A stretch of DNA of 64,000 nt, from assembly GCA_019359175.1 (NCBI GenBank), contig JAHHHU010000008.1:124001-188000 (forward strand), given 5' to 3'. The stretch's first letter is position 1; each line of letters opens with the position of its first letter. A model generated the notes under the pieces. That model saw only the letters and a list, made by a program, of their open reading frames with translations. It was not told the origin of the DNA and did no database searches. Position numbers and translations under genes: made by a program. Below, one piece after another: positions 29,724-39,720 of the stretch. The stretch comes from Phormidium tanganyikae FI6-MK23. Its GTDB lineage: Bacteria > Cyanobacteriota > Cyanobacteriia > Leptolyngbyales > Leptolyngbyaceae.

Positions 29724-30955
29724 GTTTTGAGCGCGTCTACCACGATCCGTTGCATGGTGCGATCGCGTTAAATTCCAGCGAGCCAACTGAAGCGCTTTTA
29801 ATTCAACTGATTGATACTCCTGCATTTCAACGATTGCGGCGGATTCGTCAATTGGGCCCTGCGAGTTTGACGTTTCACGGTGCGGAAGGATCAAGGTTTA
29901 CGCATTCGCTCGGTGTGATGGCAGTAGCGCGACGGGCATTCGATCGTATTGCGCGAGATTATCCGCAGCTTTTACCGCATCGAACCGTTTTGCTGTGTGC
30001 GGCGTTGCTTCACGATATTGGACATGGCGCGTTTAGTCATACGGCTGAAGAGATTTTTGGTAGCGATCATGAGGTGTGGACACGACGAATTTTGCGGGAA
30101 TCGAAGCCGATTCGGGGATTGCTCGATCGCTTTTCGCCAGATTTGATCGATCAGATTGAAGCGGTTTGTCTGAAAAAATATCCGTTGCCGTTGATTTGGC
30201 AGTTAGTTTCGAGCCAATTGGATTGCGATCGACTCGATTATTTGATGCGAGATAGTTACTTTACTGGAGCATCTTACGGACGGATCGATCTCGATCGTAT
30301 TTTGATGGCGATGCGATACGATCCGGTGACACAACAATTAGTCGTGGCTCGAAAAGGAATGGCAGCGATCGAACATTATTTGATCGTGCGTTATTTTATG
30401 TATTCTCAGGTGTATAACCATCGTAAAAATGTGGCTGCAACTTGGGTTTTATTAAAGATATTTCAGCGAGCAGAACATCAATTAAACCTGGGTCAATTAA
30501 ACGCGGATCAAAATGTAAAAGCGTGGTTAAATAACCAAATTGAATTAGCGCAATATTTAGCCACTGATGACGGGACGTTTGTTTATCATCTACAACAGTG
30601 GCAAACTCACGAAGATTCGATTTTGGCAGATTTATCGAGGCGATTTCTCGATCGAGATTTGCTCAAAGCGTTAGACATTTCTCATTTGAATGAAAGCGAT
30701 CGTTTGTCGCTACTCGAAAAAGTTCAACTTTGGGCAAAGCAATTAGGATTTGATCCAGAGATTTACTGTGGATTGAGAATTGCGGTGAGTCGCGGGTACA
30801 CGCTGTACGATCGAGGAATTAATATTCAGACAACGCTTGGACTGCGAGAAATCGGAGAGCTTTCCGCACTCGTGCAAACCTTAACTCAGAACGTACAGCG
30901 TGTTTGGTTGATCTATCCGAGTGAAATCAAAACGAAACTACAGCATTTTTTCTAG
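29720..30955 (+). CDS. HD-domain phosphohydrolase
   Basis: A 411-residue protein with the HD metal motif ([53 protein letters not shown]), related to dGTPase/SAMHD1-like hydrolases of the YdhJ type. The substrate is not established. The GTG start at 29720 shares GTGA with the ctpA stop, so translation is probably coupled. The 3' end overlaps the convergent ABC ATPase gene by 18 bp. Confidence 0.85.
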   Translation: MSFERVYHDPLHGAIALNSSEPTEALLIQLIDTPAFQRLRRIRQLGPASLTFHGAEGSRFTHSLGVMAVARRAFDRIARDYPQLLPHRTVLLCAALLHDIGHGAFSHTAEEIFGSDHEVWTRRILRESKPIRGLLDRFSPDLIDQIEAVCLKKYPLPLIWQLVSSQLDCDRLDYLMRDSYFTGASYGRIDLDRILMAMRYDPVTQQLVVARKGMAAIEHYLIVRYFMYSQVYNHRKNVAATWVLLKIFQRAEHQLNLGQLNADQNVKAWLNNQIELAQYLATDDGTFVYHLQQWQTHEDSILADLSRRFLDRDLLKALDISHLNESDRLSLLEKVQLWAKQLGFDPEIYCGLRIAVSRGYTLYDRGINIQTTLGLREIGELSALVQTLTQNVQRVWLIYPSEIKTKLQHFF

Positions 30956-31672
30956 AAACTGCTTCGCTCGATCGCATTTCGGGTTGCCGAAAAATTCGCT
31001 CGGTGGCGCATCTTCCGCAAGCTTACCTTGATCGAGAAACAAAATGCGATCGGCAACTTCACGGGCAAACCCCATTTCGTGAGTCACGATCGCCATTGTG
31101 ATTCCAGTTTTTGCCAGTGCTTTCATCACTTCGAGAACTTCTTTCACAGTTTCGGGATCGAGTGCGGAAGTCGGTTCATCGAAGAGAATCACTTCGGGTT
31201 CCATCGCTAGAGCGCGAGCGATCGCGACTCGTTGTTTTTGTCCACCCGAAAGGCGTGAAGGATACACCTCGCACTTTTCACCGAGTCCAACTTTTGTCAG
31301 CAGATCTCTGCCTTTTTCTTCGGCTTGAGCGTGGCTCATTCCTCTGAGTTTGATCGGCGCATATGTCACATTTTTCAGCGTCGTCATGTGTGGAAATAAG
31401 TTGAAATGCTGAAACACCATGCCTAACTTTTCCCGTACTTTTGCAATGTTCGTATTCGGGGCGGTAATATCCCGATCGTTGAAATAAATCCGTCCGCGCG
31501 TGGGACGTTCTAGCAAATTTATACAGCGCAAAAAAGTTGATTTTCCAGACCCCGAAGGGCCCAAAATCGCAACTACTTCACCGCGTCGAATCTCGGTCGA
31601 AATATCATCTAAAACTTTTAAACTTCCGAAAGATTTCGTGAGAAATTCCGTTCGTACAACAACATCATTCAC
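30938..31672 (-). CDS. Polar amino-acid ABC transporter ATP-binding protein
   Basis: A 244-residue GlnQ-type ATPase: Walker [11 protein letters not shown]-loop [12 protein letters not shown], signature [16 protein letters not shown], Walker [15 protein letters not shown], switch His in VTHEMGFA. It energises uptake by the permease and binding protein just upstream. It overlaps the permease gene by 8 bases; third gene of the SBP-permease-ATPase operon. Confidence 0.93.
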   Translation of the reverse strand: MNDVVVRTEFLTKSFGSLKVLDDISTEIRRGEVVAILGPSGSGKSTFLRCINLLERPTRGRIYFNDRDITAPNTNIAKVREKLGMVFQHFNLFPHMTTLKNVTYAPIKLRGMSHAQAEEKGRDLLTKVGLGEKCEVYPSRLSGGQKQRVAIARALAMEPEVILFDEPTSALDPETVKEVLEVMKALAKTGITMAIVTHEMGFAREVADRILFLDQGKLAEDAPPSEFFGNPKCDRAKQFLEKML

Positions 31673-32324
31673 TGCGTCTTAACCTCTTTTCAAGAATCGA
31701 TGCCAAGGAAGTCAATGCCATCACCAAAACGTAATAAAGAAACCCTGCAAACAGCAGCGGCTCAAAATAAATGAACTTGTTTGCACCCACAATTTGGGCA
31801 CTCCGAAGAATCTCCACCACACTGATCGTTGAAACAAGCGACGAATCTTTTAGCAGCGAAATTGTTTCGTTTACCAACGCTGGCAAAATATTTTTCAACG
31901 CTTGCGGCAACACGACATCCCACATGAGCAACGGATAAGGCACTCCTAAAGACATCGCGGCTTCAGTTTGCCCCTTATCAACCGCCTGAATCCCAGCGCG
32001 AATCGTTTCGGACATATATGCGCCAGAGTTGAGGCTAAACGTAAACACTCCCGCCTGTAATGCAGAAATATCATATCCGGTAAGCTGTGGTGTCGCAAAA
32101 TATACAAGGGATAATTGCAGCAGCAGCGGCGTTCCTCGAAAGATTGAGGTATACGCGAGCGCAAACCAGATTAGAGGCTTCACACCAGAAATTTTGAATA
32201 GTGAAAGAATTGTTCCAAGCAATAACCCAAAGAATACTGAAGCAAACGTAAATAATAGAGTTTGCGGAACGCCACTCAGAATAAAAGGAATATCCGAAAA
32301 GATACGAGAAAAATCTAAGTTCAT
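31665..32324 (-). CDS. Polar amino-acid ABC transporter permease
   Basis: A 219-residue His/Glu/Gln/Arg-type permease with about five helices. It has the EAA loop [32 protein letters not shown], abbreviated by family, and the N-terminal [20 protein letters not shown]. It forms the membrane channel with the adjacent ATPase; a single permease gene suggests a homodimer. It lies 21 bp after the binding-protein gene. Confidence 0.92.
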   Translation of the reverse strand: MNLDFSRIFSDIPFILSGVPQTLLFTFASVFFGLLLGTILSLFKISGVKPLIWFALAYTSIFRGTPLLLQLSLVYFATPQLTGYDISALQAGVFTFSLNSGAYMSETIRAGIQAVDKGQTEAAMSLGVPYPLLMWDVVLPQALKNILPALVNETISLLKDSSLVSTISVVEILRSAQIVGANKFIYFEPLLFAGFLYYVLVMALTSLASILEKRLRRSE

Positions 32325-32345
32325 ATTTTGATTGAGATCATCCTC

Positions 32346-33164
32346 CTATTTGGTGGGTGAGGGCGATGGAGATGCCGGAGCGCTGGTCGCAAACCATTGT
32401 TTCGCCAATCGATCGAGTTCTCCGCTCGTTTTCATCTTTTCTAGCACTTGGTTAAACTCTGCCACACGCGCCGAACCTTTGGGAAACGCAATCGCAGATC
32501 CCGAAGGCCCTTCAGACGGAATCACGTTATATTCCAGATCTGGATTCGCTTTGGTAAATCCTTGAATCACGGTATCTTCTACGATCGCAGCATCAATTCG
32601 CTTTGCCTTTACTTCTTGAATGATTTCTGGCACTCGATTCAGCGCTTTGATTTGTATCCCTTGCACCTTTTCTGAAATCTTCTTCAGATCACCTTCTTGG
32701 ATTGAACCGAGCTGCACCCCGACCCGTTTTCCTGCAAAATTTTCCGCTTTCGCTAGATTGTTGCCTTTGAGCGCGACGATCGTGTTTTTCGCCTGGAAAT
32801 AGATCGTCGAAAAATCCACGTTCTTTTTGCGTTCGTCGGTCGGAGTCATTCCCGCCATGACAAAATCGGCTCGATTCACTTGAAGGGCAGGGATCAAACC
32901 GTTAAAGTCTGATTCTTGCACTTTCAATTCGTATCCCAATTCTTTCGCAACGTAATTCGCGATGTCGATGTCAAATCCAACAATCTTACGTGCGCCGCCT
33001 GCGGTGTCATAAAATCCATACGGCGGATAATCTGGCGAGGTCAACAGCGTCAGCGTTTTGCTGCCGCTTGTGGATTGATTTGCAGATTGATTGCCGCCGC
33101 AGCCGATCGTAATCATGAGTGAGGCGATCAACAATCCGCCTAAAAGTAGCCTCCGTCGCTTCAT
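32346..33164 (-). CDS. Amino-acid ABC transporter substrate-binding lipoprotein
   Basis: A 272-residue family 3 binding protein. The signal peptide ends in a lipobox ITIGC (Cys22), followed by a Ser/Gln linker and the domain LTLLTSPDYPPYGFYDT, VGFDIDIANYVAKELG, FVMAGMTPTDERKKNVDFS. These features fit basic or polar amino-acid binding. First gene of the transport operon; the C-terminus is a short Ser/Pro tail. Confidence 0.9.
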   Translation of the reverse strand: MKRRRLLLGGLLIASLMITIGCGGNQSANQSTSGSKTLTLLTSPDYPPYGFYDTAGGARKIVGFDIDIANYVAKELGYELKVQESDFNGLIPALQVNRADFVMAGMTPTDERKKNVDFSTIYFQAKNTIVALKGNNLAKAENFAGKRVGVQLGSIQEGDLKKISEKVQGIQIKALNRVPEIIQEVKAKRIDAAIVEDTVIQGFTKANPDLEYNVIPSEGPSGSAIAFPKGSARVAEFNQVLEKMKTSGELDRLAKQWFATSAPASPSPSPTK

Positions 33165-33240
33165 CTCGAAGTCCTCATCAGTAATAGAAATAGATTTAGA
33201 GTATCAAACTCAATTTTGACAACTACCGCGATCGATAACT

Positions 33241-34890
33241 TTAGAAAGCAAACGTTGTCCGAATCACACCGATCACCACATCCGGATTGCGATTGTCGTG
33301 GTTTGGAACGGTGAGCCAAATTACGCCAGGCGTGACCGAAATGTTGTCGCTGAGTTGGTGACGGTAAAAGGCTTCAATGTGATAGCCCGTATCTCGATCA
33401 CTGCGCTGTCCTGCCGGAAGTCCGATCGCTTGCGCTAGAGCATCGTTACTGGTTCCCGTCAATTTCGGCTGCATTCCAAAGACGATTCCGCCTAAGTTGC
33501 CTTTTTTGCCCAGGTCTGGAAAGGCGAGATTGACCGCATAGTTCCAAATGCTGGCATCGCCTTTTGTGCCGTCACCGAGCGATCGAGCTGCTGTGTATCC
33601 AAGCCATCCCCCTAATTCAAACCGAGGTGAAAAGCGGTAGTTAAACTGAAATCCGTAGGAGTTTCCTTGAACTGGTCCTGCGCCAATCACCTTCGCCGCA
33701 TTGCTTCCCGCCAGTGTATCCACCCCGTTCACGACTGAATAGGTGTTGATATACATCAAGCCAAACTTGAGCGCACCGGAGCTGTAAACTAATTGCCCCC
33801 AAGCACTATGACCGCCGTTAAAGATGCCGGATTTGTTGTCGGGAAAGTTAGCCCCGCCGATCGTAGAATCCTCGCCGTAGTAACCAAAGTCAAAGCTGAT
33901 CGCCGGGGAGACTCTCAGGTTTGCTGCAATTCCAGCACGGTTGCCCACAGGGAAAAAGATCGGATTGATTTGCCCGAAGTTTGAGGGAGAGCCTAAAACT
34001 TGATCGTTAAAAGGCGTGATCGGATCAGTGACGATGCTGGGGTCGATCGTATTAGCATCGAGATAGACGGTCAGAAGTTCGCCTACGGGAAAGCGATACT
34101 GCAAGCGGTTTATAGTAATTTGACCGTTTTGGGAGACGCTGGTTGCGAGAAACCTTGATTCGTCAGTTTGTCCTGCTAATCCGGTTGGGAATTCGGTCGC
34201 AGTGTCGAGTCGTCTTAGGTTTGTCGATTGGAGTCGGACTCTTAAGCGATCGCGTCCCGAGAAGCTGGTGTCAAAATCCAATCTCAGGCGATAACCCAGA
34301 TTCGGATTGTTCGCGTTGCTGGCGTTTCGACCAAAGGCATCGGCTAGATAGGAAACGAGTTCGACTCCTAGCTTTGTGGTGGTTGAAAACTGCTGTTTTT
34401 CTAAAGTGGCAGTCCGAGCTTCCAAAGCATCCACTCGACCGTGAATCGTTGCCAGTTCTACCGCGAATTGTTGTTGAAGTTTTTGCAGGGTTGCTAGGTC
34501 TTCTTTTTTGACTAAATCGGCGGTTGAAGCGGCAATTAGTTCGTTGACTCGATCGAGACAGGCATTCAGTCCAGCGGCAAATTCGTATCGCGTGAGTGCC
34601 CGGTTGCCGCGATAGGTTTTGTCAGGATAGCCCGCGATGCAGCCGTAGCGTTCGACTAGCGATTGTAGTGCTTGAAATGCCCAGTCCGTCGGGCGAACAT
34701 CGGTAAGCTGCGAAACAGAAGTAACTTGTTTGAGGCTGGGTTCTGGTTCGGTTGAGGACTAGATCGCAGAAATTTTTAAGGGTTCTTTTGGATTCGCGAA
34801 AGCACTTGGACTAAAAAACGTGCTGGCTGTGCAGATAGATAAAGCGATCGTTGTGGAGACAATGGAGCAGTTTTTTAAGTTAGATAGCAT
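33241..34890 (-). pseudogene. SLH-domain iron-uptake-type porin, interrupted by an amber codon
   Basis: From ATG 34890 the frame encodes a signal peptide (SICTASTFFSPSAFANPKEP), then TAG at codon 44 (34761-34759). The same frame continues with an SLH domain (VSQLTDVRPTDWAFQALQ, CIAGYPDKTYRGNRALTRYE), a coiled-coil stretch and a full OprB-like beta-barrel ending IGVIRTTFAF. No ATG lies between the TAG and the barrel; the first alternative is a GTG at 34434. A CAG/CAA to TAG change or a base-call error are the simplest explanations. Total 548 residues apart from the stop. Confidence 0.85.
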
Positions 34891-35011
34891 ACAAACTTAC
34901 TTCACACCACAGATGAATAGAAACAAGCAAATCGCTGTTTCAGTGGTGAATTGCTTCTGCTTTTCACACATCGAAAGAGCGGCTAAAGTTTGACAAAAAA
35001 CTATCCTATAG

Positions 35012-35051
35012 AAGCAAGCTTGTAGAGCGTTCAGTTTCCCCAAACTTGCTT
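35012..35051. terminator. Imperfect inverted repeat between DUF1802 and porin genes
   Basis: AAGCAAGCTTG (35012-35022) matches the complement of CAAACTTGCTT (35041-35051) at 10 of 11 positions. On the minus strand a T6 run follows 12 bases later, so it could end the DUF1802 transcript. Confidence 0.35.
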
Positions 35052-35126
35052 GAATTAGAGACATCATCTCCGAACAAATTGAAGTTTTTTGTCAAGCAAG
35101 ATACTTGCAGGTTTCGTTTTTTAGAT

Positions 35127-35687
35127 TCACCTATCTGTAGTCATAAAATTAGTCGCGCGAATTTGATTGACCCGATTCTGATACTCCGACTCACTTAGCA
35201 CCGGAACTGCTCGATCGACATTTACATCATCGATCTCAATCCACGATCGACATCCACCGTAAGCATCTCGATAAGCAATCATCTGAGGTTCTGGCAATCG
35301 AAACACTCGCAACAACAGTAAATACAACGGCGATCGCGATTTCCATTTCAGCCGTTCTTCGACAAATCGATCATTCCAAATATGAAACGGTAACAGCGAT
35401 CGCACGACTTCTGGATCACTCACTTGAATCACATCGGTAATCTCTGCGATCGAACTAATCTCGATCGTGTCAGGATGCCAACCTGATTCAACGAGATCGA
35501 CTAGATTGGGTTGCTTAAGCAATGTTGGATCTTGATGCTCATACGTGGGATACAGCAGCACTCGACGAAACGGAACTTCAAACCGTCCCTTTTCTTCTCG
35601 GATGCCCCCTTTGCGAAGCAACAAAATTGTTTCTCCCTGCTCTAGCGCTTTAACCGCGATCGACCATTCTTTGAGCGCCTGTTTCAT
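35127..35687 (-). CDS. DUF1802 family protein
   Basis: A 186-residue soluble protein beginning MKQALKEWSIAVKALEQGE, then ILLLRKGGIREEKGRFEVPF, LLYPTYEHQ and a second half with FHIWNDRFVEERLKWKSRSP. This pattern matches DUF1802, which has no established function. It follows a small membrane protein gene after 6 bp, so the two are probably an operon. Confidence 0.75.
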   Translation of the reverse strand: MKQALKEWSIAVKALEQGETILLLRKGGIREEKGRFEVPFRRVLLYPTYEHQDPTLLKQPNLVDLVESGWHPDTIEISSIAEITDVIQVSDPEVVRSLLPFHIWNDRFVEERLKWKSRSPLYLLLLRVFRLPEPQMIAYRDAYGGCRSWIEIDDVNVDRAVPVLSESEYQNRVNQIRATNFMTTDR

Positions 35688-35693
35688 GACTTA

Positions 35694-36047
35694 TTAATTG
35701 GGTAAATTCAGCGCCGAGAAAAACTCTACACACACCACAAAAAACGGAAACATAATTCCTGCAAGTCCAAACCAACCGCCAAACTGACCAATCAACGAAG
35801 AAACTCTTCTTCCTGCTCGATCGCCTGCCGTTGCCAAAAACCGAGAACTCATACTAACCAATGCCGCTCCGCCCAGACCAAACGGCACACTGAGCAGAAA
35901 CCATGTTCTCAGTCTAGCGCCCGGATCAATCAATCCTAGCGTCGGAAACAACACAAAACTCACCGTCTCGACCACGAGCCAAAGTCCCAAAGCCGTGAGT
36001 AAATCTTTCTTTTGCAGGTCATCGAAGGAGAAGTTATTCATCGCCAA
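35694..36047 (-). CDS. Small membrane protein of unknown function (117 aa)
   Basis: Three or four predicted helices: LTALGLWLVVETVSFVLFP, TWFLLSVPFGLGGAALVS and LAGIMFPFFVVCVEFFSAL. The start could be Met1 or Met3 (MNNFSFDDLQKK). Family not recognised. It is probably co-transcribed with the DUF1802 gene, 6 bp downstream. Confidence 0.65.
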   Translation of the reverse strand: MAMNNFSFDDLQKKDLLTALGLWLVVETVSFVLFPTLGLIDPGARLRTWFLLSVPFGLGGAALVSMSSRFLATAGDRAGRRVSSLIGQFGGWFGLAGIMFPFFVVCVEFFSALNLPN

Positions 36048-36131
36048 AACTTAAGGGTTTCTCAATCCTTGGGCAGAAAAGATCACGATCGCATTGCCTA
36101 AAATGAAGTTACTACTTCGGAGCGCTGAAAC

Positions 36132-36227
36132 ATGAACACCCACGATTTATTCATGCTGATTGTGATGCTGATCCCTGGGATCTTGCTGTCTGTGGCAATT
36201 ATGGCAACGTTTGCGGCAGGTGGCTAA
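36132..36227 (+). CDS. 31-residue single-helix membrane protein
   Basis: ATG 36132 is preceded by GGAGCG at 8-13 bases and by TAAAAT as a possible -10 box near 36098. The product is MNTHDLFMLIVMLIPGILLS followed by VAIMATFAAGG: one helix with a short polar N-terminus. Its size and the L-I-P-G-I-L segment recall small photosystem subunits such as PsaM, but the match is not good enough to name it. It stands alone between divergent and convergent neighbours. Confidence 0.6.
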   Translation: MNTHDLFMLIVMLIPGILLSVAIMATFAAGG

Positions 36228-36228
36228 C

Positions 36229-37146
36229 TTATTTCAGTCCGATCTCTGCAAGTCGCTGCTGTAAGTATTCGCCTGCTGTGATTTTGGGAAATGCAACTGC
36301 GCCGCCCGTTCTTTCGATACAGGTCTGGAGCGGCGTAAGAGCGGTTTTCCCAACCGGATGCACAAAAAATGGCATTGAGAATCGTTGAGAACGATCCCCG
36401 GGATTGACGACGCGATGCGTGGTACTTTTCAGCAATCCATTGGTCAATTGCTGCAACATATCACCGCTATCGACAATAATTTGCCCTTCTAAGTTCGGGA
36501 TTGCTCTCCAAGTTCCGTCGCGCTGCAAGAGTTCTAATCCGCTCTCGGTCGCTTCGCAAAGTAAGGTGATGAGATTGATATCTTCGTGCGGAGCCGATCG
36601 CAGACTCGCGGGATTCGCGTCTTCTGGAATCGCTGGATAGTGAATGATTCGGAGAATCGTATCTGCATCGATCGTAGTTTCGCTCAAAAACGATCGATCG
36701 ACTTCTAAATACAACGCACACGCTTCGAGAAGTTGAACGGCACACTGTTCAAGCTGTGCATATAACTGATTCATCGTGGAGCGAAATCCAGGAATCTCGA
36801 TCATCTCAAGGTTTGCCAGATGGTTTTCTCGTCCGACGTGCCAAAATTCTTTGAGATCTGGTACGGGGTGATCTTTTGCGTGTTCTCTCCCAAATCGCGT
36901 AAATCCTCGCTGTCCATTCAGTCTCGGATCTTCGTAGCGCAATTTCACTTCATCGGGTAGCTCGAAAAATGCTTCAGCAAATTGATACGCGCGCTGGATA
37001 AGAGCGCGATCGACACCGTGATTGATCAGCGCAAAGAAGCCGATTTCTTCTAGAGCTTTACCGATCGTTAAAACAAAGTCCTGTTGTTGAATTGGATCGT
37101 TTGATAGAAAAGACTGAAGATCTGCGATCAGAATGGTTTGCTGCAT
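36229..37146 (-). CDS. Isopenicillin-N-synthase-like 2-oxoglutarate/Fe(II) dioxygenase
   Basis: About 305 residues. ATG 37146 (MQQTILIADLQSF) is preferred to the in-frame extension to 37209. The DIOX_N part (KALEEIGFFALINHGVD, RGFTRFGREHAKDH) precedes the jelly-roll with the first metal pair HED in SAPHEDINLITLL, the distal His in STTHRVVNPGDRSQRFSMPFF and the oxoglutarate Arg in R-x-S. Substrate unknown. Its stop is only 1 bp from the convergent 31-codon gene. Confidence 0.85.
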   Translation of the reverse strand: MQQTILIADLQSFLSNDPIQQQDFVLTIGKALEEIGFFALINHGVDRALIQRAYQFAEAFFELPDEVKLRYEDPRLNGQRGFTRFGREHAKDHPVPDLKEFWHVGRENHLANLEMIEIPGFRSTMNQLYAQLEQCAVQLLEACALYLEVDRSFLSETTIDADTILRIIHYPAIPEDANPASLRSAPHEDINLITLLCEATESGLELLQRDGTWRAIPNLEGQIIVDSGDMLQQLTNGLLKSTTHRVVNPGDRSQRFSMPFFVHPVGKTALTPLQTCIERTGGAVAFPKITAGEYLQQRLAEIGLK

Positions 37147-37203
37147 AGTGATACCTAAAATGCTGGGCAGACGAACAATGCAGCGAGTCGATCGAGCTAA
37201 TTC

Positions 37204-37227
37204 ACGCAATTACGCAATTACGCAATT
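37204..37227. repeat. Short tandem repeat, three copies of ACGCAATT
   Basis: Three perfect head-to-tail copies of the 8-mer ACGCAATT lie at 37204-37211, 37212-37219 and 37220-37227, just upstream of the dioxygenase gene. Heptamer and octamer STRR repeats are known in filamentous cyanobacteria. Confidence 0.85.
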
Positions 37228-37256
37228 CTTTTCTCGCTTCGTTTGGGTCGGCTTCT

Positions 37257-37293
37257 GCCCCCTAAATCCCCCAGAATGGGGGATTTAGGGGGC
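37257..37293. repeat. Palindromic intergenic repeat, copy 2
   Basis: The 16-bp arms are identical to those at 20107-20143, with loop AGAAT in place of ATTTT. It lies between the tandem repeat and the DUF3172 gene. Confidence 0.9.
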
Positions 37294-37387
37294 GAGAGGA
37301 CTAGGCGATCGCAGACCAATCGATTCGTGTGTACACGATAGCTCCTAGATCTACGAGAAATTAGCAGCGACTCGCATCAGATAAAGA

Positions 37388-37978
37388 CTAAAACTGATCG
37401 TCGTTGCCGAGAGTTGGAGTCGAAGCACCACCTAAGAAGAGATTCTTAGCGTTATCGCTTTGGTAGACACAATCGATCGATACTTTATCTTTGTTGTCAA
37501 GATTGCCGACATAGCCGAAGGTGTTCATCTTTTGGCGGCAGTCACGGACTTGATCAGAGGTTAGAAGTTTCCGCTGCTCTAAGACCGTCCAGTTTGCCCG
37601 TCTGATGATACAAGCAGGTTCCATTGCAGCTTGTGCGACAAATACCTTAAAGGGATTCAGCGTCACATAAAGGCGCGTGTTCACCGAAATCGCGCTGGCT
37701 CCGTTTTGGATACAGATTTCGGGATTGGGAGCTTGCTGGTCAATTTGCAAGTTCGTCACAACGCTTGTCGGGTTTGTGGGAGTCGCGGCACTGAAGGCAA
37801 TTCCGACACCAATTCCTAATACAAAAATGCCTGCAATGATCGCGATCGTGGTTGCATTAAACCATGAGGGAGTTTTGTTCACGGCGGGTTTTCCTTGCTT
37901 CGGTTCGTAGTCATCTTCTCGATCGTAGTTGTTATATCGATCGTCGTTGTAGGAATTGTTGCGGGGTCTGCGCTTCAT
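37388..37978 (-). CDS. DUF3172-like single-pass membrane protein
   Basis: A 196-residue protein. A polar Arg/Asn/Asp/Tyr-rich head (residues 1-38) is followed by one transmembrane helix (ATTIAIIAGIFVLGIGVGIAF) and an extracytoplasmic domain with four Cys, including NPEICIQNGASAI and ACIIRRANWTVLEQRKL, which suggest disulfides. It resembles cyanobacterial DUF3172 proteins. No function known. Confidence 0.65.
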   Translation of the reverse strand: MKRRPRNNSYNDDRYNNYDREDDYEPKQGKPAVNKTPSWFNATTIAIIAGIFVLGIGVGIAFSAATPTNPTSVVTNLQIDQQAPNPEICIQNGASAISVNTRLYVTLNPFKVFVAQAAMEPACIIRRANWTVLEQRKLLTSDQVRDCRQKMNTFGYVGNLDNKDKVSIDCVYQSDNAKNLFLGGASTPTLGNDDQF

Positions 37979-38011
37979 AAGGGATTGACTTGAGAAGGAT
38001 TGGATTCTATT

Positions 38012-38716
38012 CTAGCGGCTCAAGCCTTGGCTTTCTTTGAGGAGTTCGTAATAGGCTTGGGCGGTGTCTTTCATGTACTGATATTCGGCTTTGACTCGTT
38101 CGTATTGAGCATCTAGCGGGACGTGCAAATCAAGTAAAAGGTCTGGATTAAAATCTGCGATTCGCGTGCCGATTAGGGTTTCTCGCACGATGCGGACGTA
38201 AACTTCGCTGAGTTCTTCGACTTTTTTAATTAACTTTTCGGTTTCGTCGATCGCTCTTTCGTAGATTTCTAACTGCGACGAATAGAAATCGGAAACGGCA
38301 ACAAGTTCAGCAAGTTTGCCAATTTTGACGGATTGTTTCTCAAGAGCAACGGTATCAAGTTCAAGTTTCAAATGTTCTTTAATCACGGGCGCGAGTTCTG
38401 CCATCACGCGAATTTTGTTTTGGCGATGAGTCCGGGAGAGTGTAATCGGCGTAACTGAATTCAAACTGTGCCACGAGTAAATATATTCAACATCGCCTGC
38501 ATCAGTAATCGTCGGGAAAACGACCTGAACGCGATCGGGACTGCGAAACCGATGTGGAACCGCAAAATTTCCCAACGGTAAATTGGGATAGCGGTCTTCG
38601 GCTCCTTTGACAATCACCACATCGCTATTGCGGATCGCACAAATCTGATGATTTTGGTACTGCAAGAACAAATATGCAATCAAACCCATAAATAGAAAGA
38701 CCAGCAGCAAATCCAC
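38012..38716 (-). CDS. Membrane-anchored coiled-coil protein of unknown function
   Basis: A 234-residue protein with an N-terminal anchor (MDLLLVFLFMGLIAYLFL), a beta-rich segment (VVIVKGAEDRYPNLPLG) and a long helical C-terminal half likely to form coiled coils (YERAIDETEKLIKKVEELSE). Family not recognised. It lies 33 bp upstream of the DUF3172 gene on the same strand, so the two may be co-expressed. Confidence 0.65.
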   Translation of the reverse strand: MDLLLVFLFMGLIAYLFLQYQNHQICAIRNSDVVIVKGAEDRYPNLPLGNFAVPHRFRSPDRVQVVFPTITDAGDVEYIYSWHSLNSVTPITLSRTHRQNKIRVMAELAPVIKEHLKLELDTVALEKQSVKIGKLAELVAVSDFYSSQLEIYERAIDETEKLIKKVEELSEVYVRIVRETLIGTRIADFNPDLLLDLHVPLDAQYERVKAEYQYMKDTAQAYYELLKESQGLSR

Positions 38717-38837
38717 CGAGGCATCTCCAGACTTTATCTGTTTATTGTGACGAATTTGATCGCGATTCCGCCACCTAGAGAGAGTTCGGATGCGATCGTT
38801 AGTGCAACAATGATGAGACTGTAACGATTTGTATTCT

Positions 38838-39641
38838 ATGCGTTCTTCTCTTCGTCGTTCTTCGCTGTCTACGTTGTGGCAGGATAGCCTGACTGTGTTT
38901 TGGGGCGATTGGCTCGATCTGCGGGTGCGAATGACGCAAATTGTCGCTTCGGGATTAGTGTCGCCGTTAATCTATATTTTGGCGTTTGGCTTGGGTTTGG
39001 GAAGTTCTTTAGACAGCGTGACGAAGCCGAGCGCAGGAGATAACTATCTGCAATTTATCCTGCCGGGAATGGTCGCGCTATCCTCGATGGTGATCAGTTT
39101 TGGGGGAACGACCTTTTCGATTTGTGGCGATCGCTTATTCACGAAAACCTTTGAAGAAATTCTACTCGTTCCGGTTCATCCGTTGGCGGTGCATCTTGGC
39201 AAAATGTTGGCGGGAATTGTTCGCGGGTTGCTGACGGCTGCATCAGTGATTTTGGTTGCAGTTCTATTTACGGGTAAAATCTGGAGTTTTCTCAATCCGT
39301 TATTTCTACTTGTTCTGGTTCTCAATTGTGCTGTGTTTGCTGGATTGGGAGTGATTGTCGGATTGAATGTGAAATCGTTAGAAGGTGTTGGAATTTATAA
39401 CAACTTTGTAATCGTACCAATGTCATTTCTAGGCGGAACTTTTTTTGATGCTTCGACACTACCAGCATTGCTAAAAGTAATTGTTTATCTATTGCCTTTA
39501 ACATATACAAGTTTGGGACTGAGAGCGGCGGCGTATTTACCGATTGGGCAATTTCCTTGGTTTGTGATTCCGGTTTTATTGGTGATGGCGATCGCGCTTT
39601 CTGCGGTGGGTGCATATCAATTCTCACACCTGCAAGATTGA
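38838..39641 (+). CDS. ABC-2 type transporter permease
   Basis: About 267 residues and six helices, with the ABC-2 pattern SGLVSPLIYILAFGLGLGSS, LQFILPGMVALSSMVISFGG and TFEEILLVPVHPLAVHLGKM. ATG 38838 is preferred to an in-frame TTG at 38829. Such permeases export drugs, lipids or polysaccharides together with a separate ATPase, which is not encoded nearby. Gene expression is probably monocistronic. Confidence 0.82.
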   Translation: MRSSLRRSSLSTLWQDSLTVFWGDWLDLRVRMTQIVASGLVSPLIYILAFGLGLGSSLDSVTKPSAGDNYLQFILPGMVALSSMVISFGGTTFSICGDRLFTKTFEEILLVPVHPLAVHLGKMLAGIVRGLLTAASVILVAVLFTGKIWSFLNPLFLLVLVLNCAVFAGLGVIVGLNVKSLEGVGIYNNFVIVPMSFLGGTFFDASTLPALLKVIVYLLPLTYTSLGLRAAAYLPIGQFPWFVIPVLLVMAIALSAVGAYQFSHLQD

Positions 39642-39720
39642 AGGTCTGTACGCACTTTTCCGATCTCACTCGGCGGCATCTGTCACTGGCAGAGGGTTCT
39701 GTCCAACTCCAATTATGATA

